From NCBI GenBank assembly GCA_027605045.1, contig JAQFWX010000014.1:1-64000 (forward strand): a DNA stretch of 64,000 bases, read 5' to 3'. Made by a program: the position numbers and the translations under genes. Source of the stretch: Phallus indusiatus (Eukaryota > Basidiomycota > Agaricomycetes > Phallales > Phallaceae). The notes under the pieces are model-generated. The model made no database searches, was not told the origin of the DNA, and saw only the letters and a program-made list of their open reading frames with translations. This document shows positions 12,601-24,160 of this stretch, in pieces (position 1 is the stretch's first letter; each line of letters begins with the position of its first letter).

Positions 12601-14820
12601 GTTGGGGAGGGCTTGTAAAAAGGGAAAAACTGAGTCTAAGGATGAGAAAAAGTAAGAAAAGAAAAGAAGGAAACGTACCTGATTGTCTTATCGGAGAACG
12701 AAGGACTGTGCAAGGTGATAATGATGATGGAGGTAGCGTTGGAATGGGTTTAGTACAAATTGAATCTGGAAAGCACGAGCGGTCAATAGAATAAAAGAGA
12801 GAGCTTGTTAGGGCATACCTTAAGCTGGTATAGAAACGCTTTGTGCCAACGTCTGCATTGATGTTTGGCGGTTGTTCATGTACGTTACAAGCACCGTGCA
12901 GGGAAAAAAGGGGCGGGCGACACGAAAGATATAGTATCTACATAGTAGATAGAAAAAGGTTAGTTAGAAATTGAAAATAAACGAAAAAGAAATGGAAGAC
13001 GTACTGGGAAGTGTTACGTTAGAGTAATTATTAGTTGAGGTGGCGCAAATGAGATGTTTTGGGTCGGGCGGTGGTGATGGGAAGAGAAGGGAACGGGCGA
13101 TACTCCATTATGATGACAAGAAAAGACTACTAAACGATGTAAAGTAAGTGGACGTTAAAACATGCGAGAGAGTATGTGACTGACGTTGTTGTGAGAGTGA
13201 TGGACGGCAACGATATAAAAAACTCCAAGCATTGAGACTAAGGTAATGCATTAGCTGAGAAATAGTGAAAGAAGGCATAAGTAAAAGGAAAGACGTACAT
13301 GTTAAAACGACCAGAAGGAAAGCGCGGCGACAGTAGTAGCACCATCGCGAAGAGTGGCAAGGCAGAAAGGGAAATCGTCTGGCTGAGCAACGTGTTGGAC
13401 TTAAAAATATAAATGATGAATAGGATGAAGGGAAGAGATGTATATTAAGACGTACTTGCGAACGGGAAAGAAACGCTCTGAATGTTGATTCAACAACGTC
13501 AAGAAAGACAACGCTGGGGTAGGAGGTAGCGAGGGTGGAGACCTCTGTTTAGTAGGGTGATGGATGGGCGCAGTGGGTTAAATTAGGGACAAGTCTAAAA
13601 CAAACGTCAGGCTGAGCATTTAATCATTAGCAAATGAGACGACACACCTGATTAGAGTCAAGGGCGTTGGCAGCATAAGGTTGATGGTGGATGCAGGGCG
13701 AAACGATGGGATTAGATAAGTGTAATCTAAAGCAAACGACATTAAGAAAACAAGAAAGAAGGAAAGTAGGATAGCGCACCTGGTGAATGAAGAGAAAAGC
13801 GGCCTAGCCGGAAGGAAAATCCAACGTTCGTCATTCTGATAAAGACAGGGAGAAAGCTGAATCAACAAGTATAAACGTTAGAGAAAAGAGTAATGAAAGA
13901 GCAGGAATAGATACATACCTAATTGGACTAACAGAGGGACCGGGTTTTAAACAATGCCCATATGGGATGTATGGGACATGGGCACAAGGGCATGGAAGTG
14001 ACGCGACGCTAAAGTACAGAGGGAGGGGGGCGGTTGAAGGGGAGGCGAAAGCAATGGTGGTAATGGGGATAGTGATGAGAGCCAAACAACGACGCGAAAC
14101 CCAACACTAAATGCGATGGGACTAATGGCGGACGCAGCAGTGTGACGTTTGAGGCGGTGGTGTTGAAAAAGAGGGCTTGGCGATGATAAAAGGGGAGGCG
14201 AGGGCGAGTATCAAAGGGACTAGGAATACAGCGACGGCGGTGTTGAGATGATACAGATGGTGAGGTAGAGGCTGAAATGGGAAGGGGGAGGCGTCGTGGA
14301 TGGCAGGATACAGACGGGGCACAGGGGGGGATATAACGAGAACATAGGCGAGGTTGGGAGGGTGCTGGAAGCGACCGCTGAATCAACGGAACTGATGGTG
14401 ACGACAGAACTGACAGAGAGATGTTGGTGGCAACAAAAAAGAGGGCGGCGCGACAGCAGCAGCTAACGCTGCTGCAAAATAAAAGGTCGGGGCAGAGCTG
14501 GGCATTTTTAAGGGGCTGGGAAGTGGCGACGCCATGCTAAGATGACGCAGTGAGGCAGCGTGGACGCTGGTCACAAAAGGAGGGGCGAGGGAGGCGAAGG
14601 GGATGTGGGAATGGTGGGGCAACTTGCAACAGGCACTGGGGAAGTGACGGGGAAGCGACGGGACTGGCTGGAGATGACACTGTCAAGGTTTCAGTATTAG
14701 AAACAGACAACGTCACCCAGAAAACCCATCTGCAACACGACGGCTACTCAAACTGAAAGCAGCCGAGCATGCTGAGGCAGGGGCTGGATGACGTTGACGA
14801 TGAAGAAGGACTCACCTGAT
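6690..14820 (-). other. Long array of intron-like modules, no coherent protein
   Basis: Over about 8 kb the minus strand shows a chain of sequences with the layout donor GTRYGY, branch-like CTAAC or TTAAC, acceptor TTTAG or CAG, 48-65 nt long, separated by short putative exons of about 75-150 nt. Clear examples are 13857-13918, 13727-13779, 13595-13647 and 6821-6868. Putative exons often end in ...AATCAG just before the donor and start with ACT or ATT after the acceptor, so the modules look like diverged copies of one unit. The plus strand is strongly purine-rich. Splicing three consecutive modules near 13.6-13.9 kb by hand soon gives stop codons in every frame. The proline/serine-rich ORFs seen here are therefore probably not genes. 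A multi-exon noncoding RNA or a decayed repeated gene is possible. Confidence 0.5.
6878..6990. repeat. Dispersed subtelomeric block, copy 2
   Basis: Second copy of the block at 3438-3590: TCAACGGTC (6878), TCGACTGGAC (about 6911) and the 27-nt block at 6957-6983 in the same order. Spacing is shorter than in copy 1 (33 and 46 nt against 45 and 77 nt). Confidence 0.6.
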
Positions 14821-15589
14821 GGAAACCTCCCAAAAAAAGGGGCAAAATAAGCCCAATCCAAAGAGTATTCGAGGGCTGGGCTTTGAGATGGTGGATGGGC
14901 GATTGGGGAGGCTGGGAGGGGGGCGGGATGACAGGGAAGATGGCGGCGTGGAGGCAGGAGTTGTTTTCAAACTCAGCTTGCCCACAAGACACCATAGCTC
15001 GCGACTTGTGTAAGAATACGCGTCATTTACGCGTTTTTCGAAAAACTAAAAAATACGTATTGTAGAGAAAACAAAATGAAAATATACGTCTGCTTTCGAC
15101 GCAAGTTTTGGCGCCGAAATGAGCGCTCTACGTCGAAAATACACTTGCATGTTTGCACTTTCGGTATTAACCGGCATTAAGGTTCACGGGACTTTCCGGG
15201 GTTCTAAAAATACCTTTAATCTGTAAATGATAAGATTAGATAAAAATCTCGGTTTTGACCGAGATTAGAAAGAACGAAAAGCTTGTGAATTCACAATGTA
15301 AGTTCAAACTCCGACAAAGCGTCATCCAGAATGACGTCGAGTAATCCATCGCCTTCCCGCGATATTTTTAGAGCGCTGATAACTCTAAAAATAAGTTTTA
15401 GTTATAATAATAATAAATAATAAATAATATAGAATATTTATTAAGAGAGGCTCGGGCAAAACCGAGATATGACGAAAGATACCATGTTAAACTATTTCGA
15501 GCTCCGACAAGTAACGTTATCTCGAAAAGATAAGATAACGTTGATTGGTGTACTTGAGGGTAGGTTATAAAGAACTTTGACTTCGAAAA
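14821..15589. other. AT-rich transition with perfect hairpins
   Basis: No ORF of note. A perfect inverted repeat lies at about 15247-15268 (AATCTCGGT, 4-nt loop, ACCGAGATT), and another at about 15511-15541 (ACGTTATCT...AGATAACGT). The sequence shifts here from purine-rich to AT-rich. The hairpins could be short palindromic elements; no terminator or RNA function can be assigned. Confidence 0.4.
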
Positions 15590-15800
15590 TAATTTGTACT
15601 TCGAAATTTTGAAGTAGATATTAATGTTTTAAATGTAATGATAAGGATTTTGGGGCGAATAATAAGGATTTTGAGGTAGATAATAAGGATTTCGAAGCGA
15701 AGATAAGAATATTGAGGTAGATATTAAGGATTTCGAAGCAAGGGTAAGAATTTTGAAGTAAAATACAGATGTTTTAAAGTAAATGGGCTATGTTTCGAAG
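15590..15800. repeat. Degenerate tandem repeat, ATAAGGATTTYGA type
   Basis: Units of about 20-25 bp built on ATAAGGATTTTGAGGTAG or ATAAGGATTTCGAAG recur at least seven times with substitutions. It grades directly into the TGTACTATTT array that follows. Confidence 0.7.
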
Positions 15801-15804
15801 TAAA

Positions 15805-17530
15805 GAGTGTTGTATTTCAAGTGTTTGACAGTATAATGACTTTGTAGTGTGCTATTTAGACTATACAAAGTATTATTTTGATTGCAAAATGTATTATTTC
15901 AATAGCGTAATGACTATAAGTGTACTAATTTAACTGCATGGGAACTACGTAATGTAGTATTTGAGAAGCATAATGAGTTAACATGTACTATTTAAATTGG
16001 ACGGGAATTATGTACATATATTGTTGGCCAATAAAGTGTACTATTTTGAACTTGCATCAACTATATGAGTATTATTCTCATTACTGACTGTATTATTTCG
16101 CAGCGTAGTGACTATATGTGTATTATTTTAATAGTGCGGTGACATGCGTGTACTATTTTAGCAGTGTTATTACTATATGTATACTATTTTGAGTATTATA
16201 GAGAATGCTAAGTGTCCTATTTGAACTGCGTAAGAGCCATGTGTGTACTATTTTGGCTGTATGGTATATTATTTTGATTACTGAGTGTATTATTTTGGTT
16301 ACCGAGTGTATTACTTTGATTACCAAGTATACTATTTTGATTACCGAGTGTTCTATTTTGATTAACAGGTATACTATTTTGATTAACGGGTGTACTATTT
16401 TGGCTGTACGGTGTATTATTTTGATTAATGGGTGTACTATTTTGATTAACGAGTGCACTATTTGAACTGTATGAGAACTATATGTGTACTATCTCATGTA
16501 AATGAGTGTACTATTTTGATAAAGCAGTGACATCTATGTAGTATTTGAGTGGAATACAGTAAATGATGAGTAGGATTCCAATCTAATTACATGAAAACTA
16601 CGTAATATACTATTTCAAAGATACAATGAGTTAACGTGTACTATTTAAATTAGACGGGAACTACATACTGGCTAATGAAGTGCACTATTGTGAGTATTAT
16701 TCTCATTACTGACTGTACTATTTCACAGTGCGGTGACTATACGTGTATTATTTTAATAGACGGTGGTTGTGTGTGTACTATTTTAGTAGCATTATGACTA
16801 TATGTGTACTATTTAGAATTTATGAGAACTTTTTTGAGTATTATAAAGACTGCTAAGTGTCCTATTTGAAGTGCGTAAGAGCTATATGTGTACTATTTTA
16901 ACAGTTGGCTGTATAGATAGAATACTATTTTGATTACAAGTGTACTATTTGGGATTTGCGGTGAATATTTGAGCACTATTGAGATTTATAAAGTGTACTA
17001 TTTAAACTGTATGAGAATTACATGTGTACTATCTTGTGTGACTGAGTGTATTATTTCAATAAAGTAGTGACGTCTATATAGTAGTTGAGCGTAATGCAGT
17101 AAATGATGACTATATGTGTACTATTTAGAGAAATGAGTGTGCTATTTTGATCAATGAGTGTACTATCTCAGTGTAGAGTAGATTATTTTGTTACGACACA
17201 TGCTATCTAGCTAAAGTGTGTACTATTTAGTGTACTATTTAGTGTACTATTTAGTGTATAATCTTACTGCTAAGTGTACTATTTAGTGTGGTATTTCAAT
17301 GTGAAGTGTACTATTTAACTATAGACTGTGCTATTTAGTAAACAATTAGTATACTATTTTAACGCAAAGTATATTATGTGACTAGGGAGTTGTACTATTT
17401 CATTCTAATGTATATTATTTCTACACAGAGTATACTATTTTTTGGCAACGTATACTATTTGACTACAGTGTCCTACGTTATTACAAGAGTGTACTATTCA
17501 TGTATAAGAGATGGTACTACTAAAAAAGGT
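15805..17530. repeat. TGTACTATTT motif array (1.7 kb)
   Basis: More than twenty near-copies of TGTACTATTT on the plus strand, separated by spacers of about 12-60 bp that differ from copy to copy. Near 16,280-16,460 the array tightens into a regular 20-30-bp repeat around TACTATTTTGATTA. Lysine/isoleucine-rich ORFs on both strands here are by-products of the repeat. The array lies just downstream of the 3' end of the Ulp1-like gene. The constant-motif/variable-spacer layout differs from an ordinary minisatellite. Confidence 0.8.
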
Positions 17531-17537
17531 ACTAACC

Positions 17538-20366
17538 CTAACCTTGATAGGACACCCTGCCCTCGCAGTTGCATACTACTAGTATATCTAATACGAAAAA
17601 GAAGGACCCGAAAATCAATAGATTGTCCAGATCCTCATCTTCTTGTATGATTCTCATCATACGACCTTGAAGTTCCATTAGTTCCATCGTCAGTAGCGGG
17701 ATTGTTCGGGAAGCCCCTTGCTTTCTCCATTCTGAGAATGAAAAGTCTATATATTCCCTTTGACCCATTTTCGCCACTCCAAGTACTGCAGGCTGAATTA
17801 CTTTTGAGAACCACAAGGACTGGATAAGAAAAGGAACTCTGGAATTCCAGAATCCACTTCGCGGTCGCCGGTGGATCATTCGAGGGAAGAATACATAGAT
17901 ATTTCCCGATCCAGAGCCCTCTCCGATATGTCCAAAGTGCGTATGCGGAATCGAGCTCAATTTGAACTTTTGCGGTAATGTGTACATATTCGAAGCCCGT
18001 TCTTCATCCGTCTGGGGCATCAAGATATTCACATACATATGATTGTGAAACTCGATGGGAGCATGGTTCCGATTGAATGGGAGCATATGCACTTTGGTCA
18101 CCAGTTTGAAATGTAATCGATGTGTGATCCATATCAAGCTGTCTATGTCGATCGAAATATGAATGTCTTTTGGCGTTCGATTGTCTCGTTCCAAGTCCAC
18201 TTTGATGAATCTATCTTCCGAGTCTTTTCCTTGTAAAAATACCCCAAAGCTCGCATCCGATCCCATTTCCCCTGCTTCTTCCAACATCTCCTTCCCTCCC
18301 ATCACGCATGTATCTGGCACTATCACCGGTCCTTGATCCCGTCTCCTGTCCACATCTCTATTCAAGCTGTACTCCTCTATACGTTTTGAGATATCTTCAT
18401 ATCCCGTTTCAAGACTGATAGGAAGGAAGTGTTCCATGATCCCCATCGGTTGCTCTGTATTGAAACAGAGTGCGAAACTCCTGTCTAGACGGTACCCGTA
18501 ATCGTCAAACAGAGTCCATTCACTGATATCTTCCCATTCCGCATAAGGATTAAAAGGAAAGTTCTGGACGTGGAGAGGAACACCGAGTTTTTCTTCTACT
18601 GTCGGTCCGGTATTGTAATCGTCAAACGAGTTTTCAAACCGTAGTGGTTGGAACCTCTGCTTTGGTAGAATGGGAGCTTCCACATGTCGCTCCCGTCTCG
18701 CAATAGCTCTAAAAGAGCTATACTTTTTAGTCTCCACTGGCCCGTCCTGTGGAACCGATCGATCTTGTACCATATCCAACTCCTCAGTCTCGGACTCCTC
18801 ATCGCTGGAAACCTCTGGATTGGATTGCTGCACTGTTTGACGAAACTTGATAATATCTTGTTTCGTTTTAGTTTTGATAAATCCTCTGACTAGCATTTTA
18901 CATCGCGAGCATTGCGTGGGTGCCTGTCTCATCTTCTTATGAAGATTCTGGATCGCTTCAGAGCCTAGCGGTTGATACGAGAGCGCTTCTATCCATGGGT
19001 TCAGATAGTAATCGTCTACCACTTTCCAGGCAAGAGGGGCTGCCTCGGTTGTCGATAATATCGTCCAACGTTGATATACTTCGTAAATCCGAGGTAGCGC
19101 TTTTTGCAATATTTGATATCGTATATGGTGTGCACAAGGTCGTTCGGGCAGCTTTGGCAAGTCATGCTCGTCCAGTACTAGACCATCTCTGATAACCAAT
19201 GACTCAAATACGAATACCGCGATCGGCCCACAGTCTCGTCCGTTCTGATTATTTACTTGTTAGTTTCAGACATTTACCTAGCATCGCCCACTTACCGCAA
19301 ACCATTCCAAAGAGAATACCGTCACTGTCTTACTGGATGGGCATTCCCAACCTAACAGATCATGTACTGCTTCCCAATACGCAGATCCTTTCCATTCCTC
19401 CCATCTATCTTTTCCTGCCCGAGTTTCACGCGAACACTCTATCTCTTCGTCACTTAACATTCCACGTTGTCTATTGAGACCGAGCCGACCGTATACATAT
19501 GCTTTTCGGTTCCGGGTATCAAATGTCACGACGAAATAATGACGTTGAAGTAGTATCACTATCGTAACCGGTCTTTTCGGAATACGCTGCGTAGGACGGT
19601 ATCCGTAAAAATTCCGAATAAATGTTTTATCTTCATCTGCTATGAGATTCTGTTTGATGTGTAGCCGACGTTCGATTAGAACCGTAATATTCATGGGAAT
19701 ATATAAGGTAAGACAGTCTTCCAAATGGTGTGGAAGCTGGCCGAGGAAATAGAACCCCATCAGATCCCCACCTAACCACCGACTGGGTTCGAGTGTTTCA
19801 ATATCATCCCATGCAGGCCCCCAACAAGATGGATTGAATAATAGTATTTCTACAAGGATTATGAGGCTTTTCAAATTATCACTTTGAAACCGTCTACCTC
19901 TACTCGTTAACGTTTCACCTTCCTCTTCTTCCTCTTCCTCGATATTATTCTCTAATATATTTCCACCTTCTGAACTAGAGATATTTTCGGGACGAAACTC
20001 GGGAGAAGACGGGGATTTTTCATTGTCTGGGAGATATTACTATGTTTTGTATACGTATTAAATAGATATATTACCAGATTCAGATATTTTGGTCGGTGGT
20101 AATAGAAACTCTGCTTCCGGTGTGATGGGAGAAGGAAAGTTTTCTAATCGGGGACGTTGTTCCGGTGTAATTGGAGAAGGAAAGTTTTCTAATGGAGGAC
20201 GTTGTTCTGGTGTGATAGGAGAAGGAAAGTTTTCCAATGGAGGACGTGGGTCTGGTGTGATAGGAGAGGGAAATTCTATTTCTATATCTTTTACTTTTAT
20301 GGGAGTCATAGGTTTTACTATCGGAACAGTCTGTTTCTGTTTCTGAGCTCTTGTAATGGGTGCCAT
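17538..20366 (-). CDS. Ulp1-like (C48) cysteine protease domain protein
   Basis: Three exons, 20075-20366, 19296-20026 and 17538-19244, join in frame to give about 909 aa. It starts at the ATG at 20366 (the codon before it is GTG). The N terminus carries about four copies of a 17-residue repeat around FPSPITPEQRPPLEN, followed by an acidic stretch (IEEEEEEEGE). The protease domain follows: WLGGDLMGFY, RPVTIVILLQRHYFVVTFD (catalytic His in RHYF) and, across the second intron, WFANGRDCGP with the nucleophile Cys. This is the Trp-His-Cys layout of SUMO/Ulp1 peptidases. The remaining 560 residues have a Cys pair (CSRCKM) and no family I recognise. It lies head-to-head with the BAH-PHD gene, 139 bp apart, suggesting shared regulation. 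Ulp1-like domains are common in basidiomycete transposons, so a mobile-element origin is possible. Confidence 0.72.
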
Positions 20367-20505
20367 CACTGAGTGTTAACAAGTATGAATTTGAAACAAG
20401 AAGACTATTATAGATCAGCATCGATCAAATTCAGATCAGCTTATCAAATTTAAACTCAGTCATTACTTATAAATAACTCTTCAAAGTATTCAAGTTCAGC
20501 ATATC
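20367..20505. promoter_or_regulatory. Shared divergent promoter region
   Basis: The 139 bp between the two divergent start codons must hold both core promoters. A TATA-like TATAAATA sits at 20468-20475, about 31 bp upstream of the plus-strand ATG. It contains short repeated ATCAGATC-like words near 20410-20445. Confidence 0.5.
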
Positions 20506-21652
20506 ATGTCTGCTCCTTCTGCTTGGAATACTTGGCCTGTGCTTTCTGAATATTTAGATGCTGATTTCGGACTGCTGAAAAGTGGAACAGAGTAAGTTTG
20601 TTTTATAATACAGAACTGTGAATAATTGTCCACCTTAGCCTTTTGATTTATGGGGAGGAAAAAAAATCTCCTGCTTCTCAAAAAAGAGAACAAATATTAT
20701 GGAAAGGACGTATCAAAGAAATTCGGAAAAGTCCGGTATGTTTTAGCATGACATATATTTATATTTACTAATTTCAAAAATAGGAGTCCAGTTACCCTCA
20801 TTTCATGGTTCAATGGTTCTACAACAGATCTCATTTACTTGCCTGGCTACAAACCTTTCCGATATTTACACCCGCTCAAAAAAAAGAATTACGAAAGGCA
20901 TTTATGTTAGTTATATTATATTTATGACTATTATTTTTTCACTTTATCTTTTAAGGAATAAATTGGGTGATTGGGAGCTTATCTTTACCGATCATGAAGA
21001 CGTTATAGAACGATCCGCAATTGACGGTAAATAAATAATATTTTGAGAATACGCTTAACTATTCCTGAATGTTTTCATAGGCAAGGCTAGGAAAATCCAT
21101 ACTTTGGATGATACAGTCAATCAGGAATACATTCCTGACAATAGTCTTTACACACGCTTTCGACTATTTTTTACAGAATGTGAACATCGAAAAACTCTCG
21201 CTGTCAAGGTATATTTATTTATTTATATTTCAACTCCCTCTCATTCTTTATAGGGTCCTATTCCTTCATGCATGTCTGAATGTATGGAGCATTATCATCC
21301 CGACAAGGACATACAACGTTTTTGTCGTTTTTGTAAAAGGTGGTTTCATATTCAGTGTCTTCAGGAGAGTGCTGAAGAAGTAGATGATATTGATGAAACA
21401 CTGGAGAATACCAAAAAAGATCTACAAGGATCTAATGCTCTTAAGGAGCAAGCGTTACTGCCTATTGCACGTGGCAGTGATCTACGTGAGGGCATTGCAG
21501 GATATGTGAAGCATATCCATAATGCTTTTCTCAATGCTCAGACAGGCAAAGAAAAGCTTCCAAAGCTTCTGAGTGCTAAGGATGTCAATACATATGACTG
21601 GCATCATACGCACATGTATAAATGTCCCCGATGTGAAAATGGATTTTTGTAA
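20506..21652 (+). CDS. BAH-PHD chromatin reader-like protein
   Basis: Six exons, 20506-20591, 20639-20735, 20784-20905, 20956-21026, 21081-21208 and 21254-21652, all in frame (300 aa). The first two thirds match a BAH domain: LLIYGEEK, WKGRIKEIRKS, FMVQWFYNRSH, LGDWELIFTDHEDVI, then SLYTRFRLFF. The C-terminal part is a PHD-type zinc finger: CMSECMEHYHP, RFCRFCKRWFHIQCL and the final pair YKCPRC, with a roughly 85-residue insert before that last pair. BAH and PHD modules bind nucleosomes and histone tails, so a nuclear role is likely. Partners and targets are unknown. It shares its promoter region with the Ulp1-like gene, and the pair may act, or move, as a unit (inference). Confidence 0.75.
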
Positions 21653-22204
21653 TAATATCATAATATAAAATACCATTGATAAACTCAGTTAAAATGATGA
21701 ATAAAACTGTTTTAAACAATACAATTTATCTTAACTCAAATACGTCTTGAGCGAAAATTATCATCTCCTCCTCCCCACATAGTGCAACGTGTTCTGCCTG
21801 TATCTCCAGAACTGGCCCGCCAAATCCTTAGATTTTTTGCACCAAAACCCTCTTATATATGTAGAATATGTGTGCCAAATTTCAGGAGGATTGGACTATC
21901 CTATGGTTGGTGTGCTTTGGTATACTATATGTCTTTTGCCCCTATAATCCAAAAGGACTGCCAAAAGTACGTAACCATTACCGTTCCCATCGCGCTCGTC
22001 CTGTCTTTGTCCATCCACCAGTTCCGACTCTCCATCTCAACCTTCTCAGATTAAACAGCCTGAACAATCTACGTCATCATCACCAGTCGTAGCTTTGTCA
22101 CAACCAGCCAAACAATACCAAATCACTTATTTATCACATACCATATACTCACCCCAACTCGAGTTACTCCAAAACTCACCATTAACAAACATTGCAAACA
22201 TTTC
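21653..22204. other. Intergenic, possible coding remnant
   Basis: An open plus-strand stretch at 21782-22054 lacks an ATG start (it begins at GTG) but has a natural-looking composition with a Cys pair (YICRICVP). It may be the relic of an exon; I do not recognise it. Confidence 0.3.
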
Positions 22205-22800
22205 TACTCAGAGTTTGCGTAAAACAGTTCTATTCACCTCAATTCTCTTTCAATCTTCTCCAAACAAAAAACGTACTAAATAAAATAATTTTCTCCACAA
22301 TCTGTATTAGAAGTACGTGAAGATCTGATCAGGCAAATCTTCCTATTACCACCATTTCATATACAATTGGAAATAACTAAAGTTTGCGTAAAACAGTTCT
22401 ACACAGCTCAATTCTCATTCAACCCTCTCCAAATAAAAAACGTACTGAATAAAATAACGTTCTCCACAAACCGTATTAGAAGTACCTGAATATCCAATCA
22501 AACAAATCTCCCTAATCGCATAGTTTCATACAGAATCAGAAATAACTAAACTTTGCGTAAAACAAATCTATCCAGCTCAATTCTCCTTCAAACCTCTCCA
22601 AATAAAAAACGTACTAAATAAAATAATTTTCTCCACAATCCATATTAGAAGTACGTAAATATCTGATCAGGCAAATCTTTCTATTACCTGTGTTTCATAC
22701 ACAATCAAAAATAACTAAAGTTTGCGTAAAACAGTTCTACACAGCTCAATTCTCCTTCTAACTCCTTCAAAAAAAAAACGTACTTGATCATTTAATATTC
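22205..22800. repeat. Tandem satellite, about 170-bp unit, 3.5 copies
   Basis: Copies start near 22210, 22381, 22552 and 22722, each opening with AGTTTGCGTAAAACA and continuing through AAAACGTACT and GTATTAGAAGTAC words. The copies differ by scattered substitutions. The last copy is partial. Confidence 0.85.
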
Positions 22801-24016
22801 CTCACAAACTTCACATTTTACAAGTCCTGAATAAGAACATCAAAATAAAATATCTCAAGAAACTGCCACTCAAAGTTAAGACAAGAGTCACAAGCATATA
22901 AATAACTTGCCAATCAACCTTGAATTTATTTTGTGAGATTGAATGCAAAATTGAAAACACACAAGGAAAACACAATACTGCAGAAAAATAAAGAGTGAAA
23001 TCAATTTACAAATCCCGCAAAATAAAAACACAGTCAGATAAATTTATTTCACACAAAAAACAATTAATTTGTTTTGAGTCTGCTACAGCTAAATACATTG
23101 TCATTTATACTACGAGAGTGAACTAGCTAAGAAAATCAGTCTTGCGGGACTTATAGATAACAGTGGTGGTGGTGACAGAAGTGAGACAAAAGGGAGATGG
23201 GGTGAGGGAAATGAGGCGAGGGAAAATGGGGCGAGGGAAGTGGGGTGGATCCAACACAAGTTCTAAAAACATCAGCGGAATAAATAAAATAACCAGCATG
23301 CTTACCAGGTCAGCCTGAGACCTTCACAACACTCCGCTGACATTCCGGCAACATCCTCCAGTCACCGGTCTCAAGCCATCTCCCCTCCAAAAATAACTCC
23401 GGAATCCAACGAGGTGGTGTGTTGCAAGAAAGCCAGCAGCAGAGTACTATGGAGGAGATATGTCGCAGGTGCCTTCAGATAGAGCTCCCTAGCATCTCCT
23501 CCAAGTTACTCCCCTACCAACAACTTGCACCGGTCACCAGCAACCAGTTTCCGAAGCCTCACCTAGTCCAACCTAGCCCCAGCCCCGGTCCTAGTCCATC
23601 CAGTCCAACCCAAGCCCAATTCCATCCCAACCTCGCCAGAAATAGACTAAAATCCCTGTAGATAGAGTTAGAATAGTGGATGGAATAAAAAAGATATAAA
23701 AAGAACCTGGATTGGCTTCAAAGAAGCCCTGGATAGGTGGATGGAGTGATGGGGAAGCAGGACAAGTGCGAAGCTTTTTTTTGATTATGTAATCAGTCTC
23801 ATCCAAACTCCAGCAGAGCCATCCATCACCTTCCTGACTCTTTTTTATAATTTTATTTGACTAAAAATACTCTGTAAATATCTGGAAAACATTCCAATAA
23901 TAATAATTCATACTTTATTTGCTAGTTTTCGAGGATCCATCCCTCTCACACCCAGTCCAGATTCCCGGGTCTGCTTATATAACAGTTTACCTCGTCTCAA
24001 AATCAAGAACAGTAAA
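22801..24016. other. Intergenic with a G-rich run
   Basis: No recognised gene. Between about 23165 and 23250 the plus strand has repeated runs of three or four G (GGGGTGAGGG, GGCGAGGG, GGGGCGAGGG), a possible G-quadruplex region. A proline/serine-rich ORF at 23419-23661 is open but unremarkable. Confidence 0.35.
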
Positions 24017-24160
24017 AGTTTGCGTAAAACAGATCTACAGAGCTCAATTCTGCTCCAAATTGTATCAAAAAAAAAACGTACTAAATCAAATTTTAATATC
24101 TACAAACGGTACTAAATGTTCATGAGCGCTTAATCAGGTAGAAGACGCGGTATAGCATAA
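24017..24160. repeat. Detached copy of the 170-bp satellite
   Basis: Begins AGTTTGCGTAAAACAGATC and follows the same order of words (AAAACGTACT, then a GGTACTAAAT word) as the array at 22.2-22.8 kb, but is more diverged and stands alone, 1.2 kb away. Confidence 0.7.

Noticed and set aside
7364..14756. Many proline/serine/histidine-rich ORFs
   Set aside because: They follow the pyrimidine bias of the minus strand, cross intron-like boundaries, and share no motif; most lack an ATG.
16153..16465. Repeating lysine/isoleucine-rich ORFs on both strands
   Set aside because: Both are translations of the TGTACTATTT tandem repeat; no gene signals.
15805..17530. CRISPR-like layout of the word array
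   Set aside because: Eukaryotic context, the repeat word is only 10 bp and spacers vary from about 12 to 60 bp; there are no cas genes.
17528..17545. Possible interstitial hexamer telomere (TAACCCTAACC)
   Set aside because: Fewer than two units and a different repeat from this genome's heptamer; likely chance.
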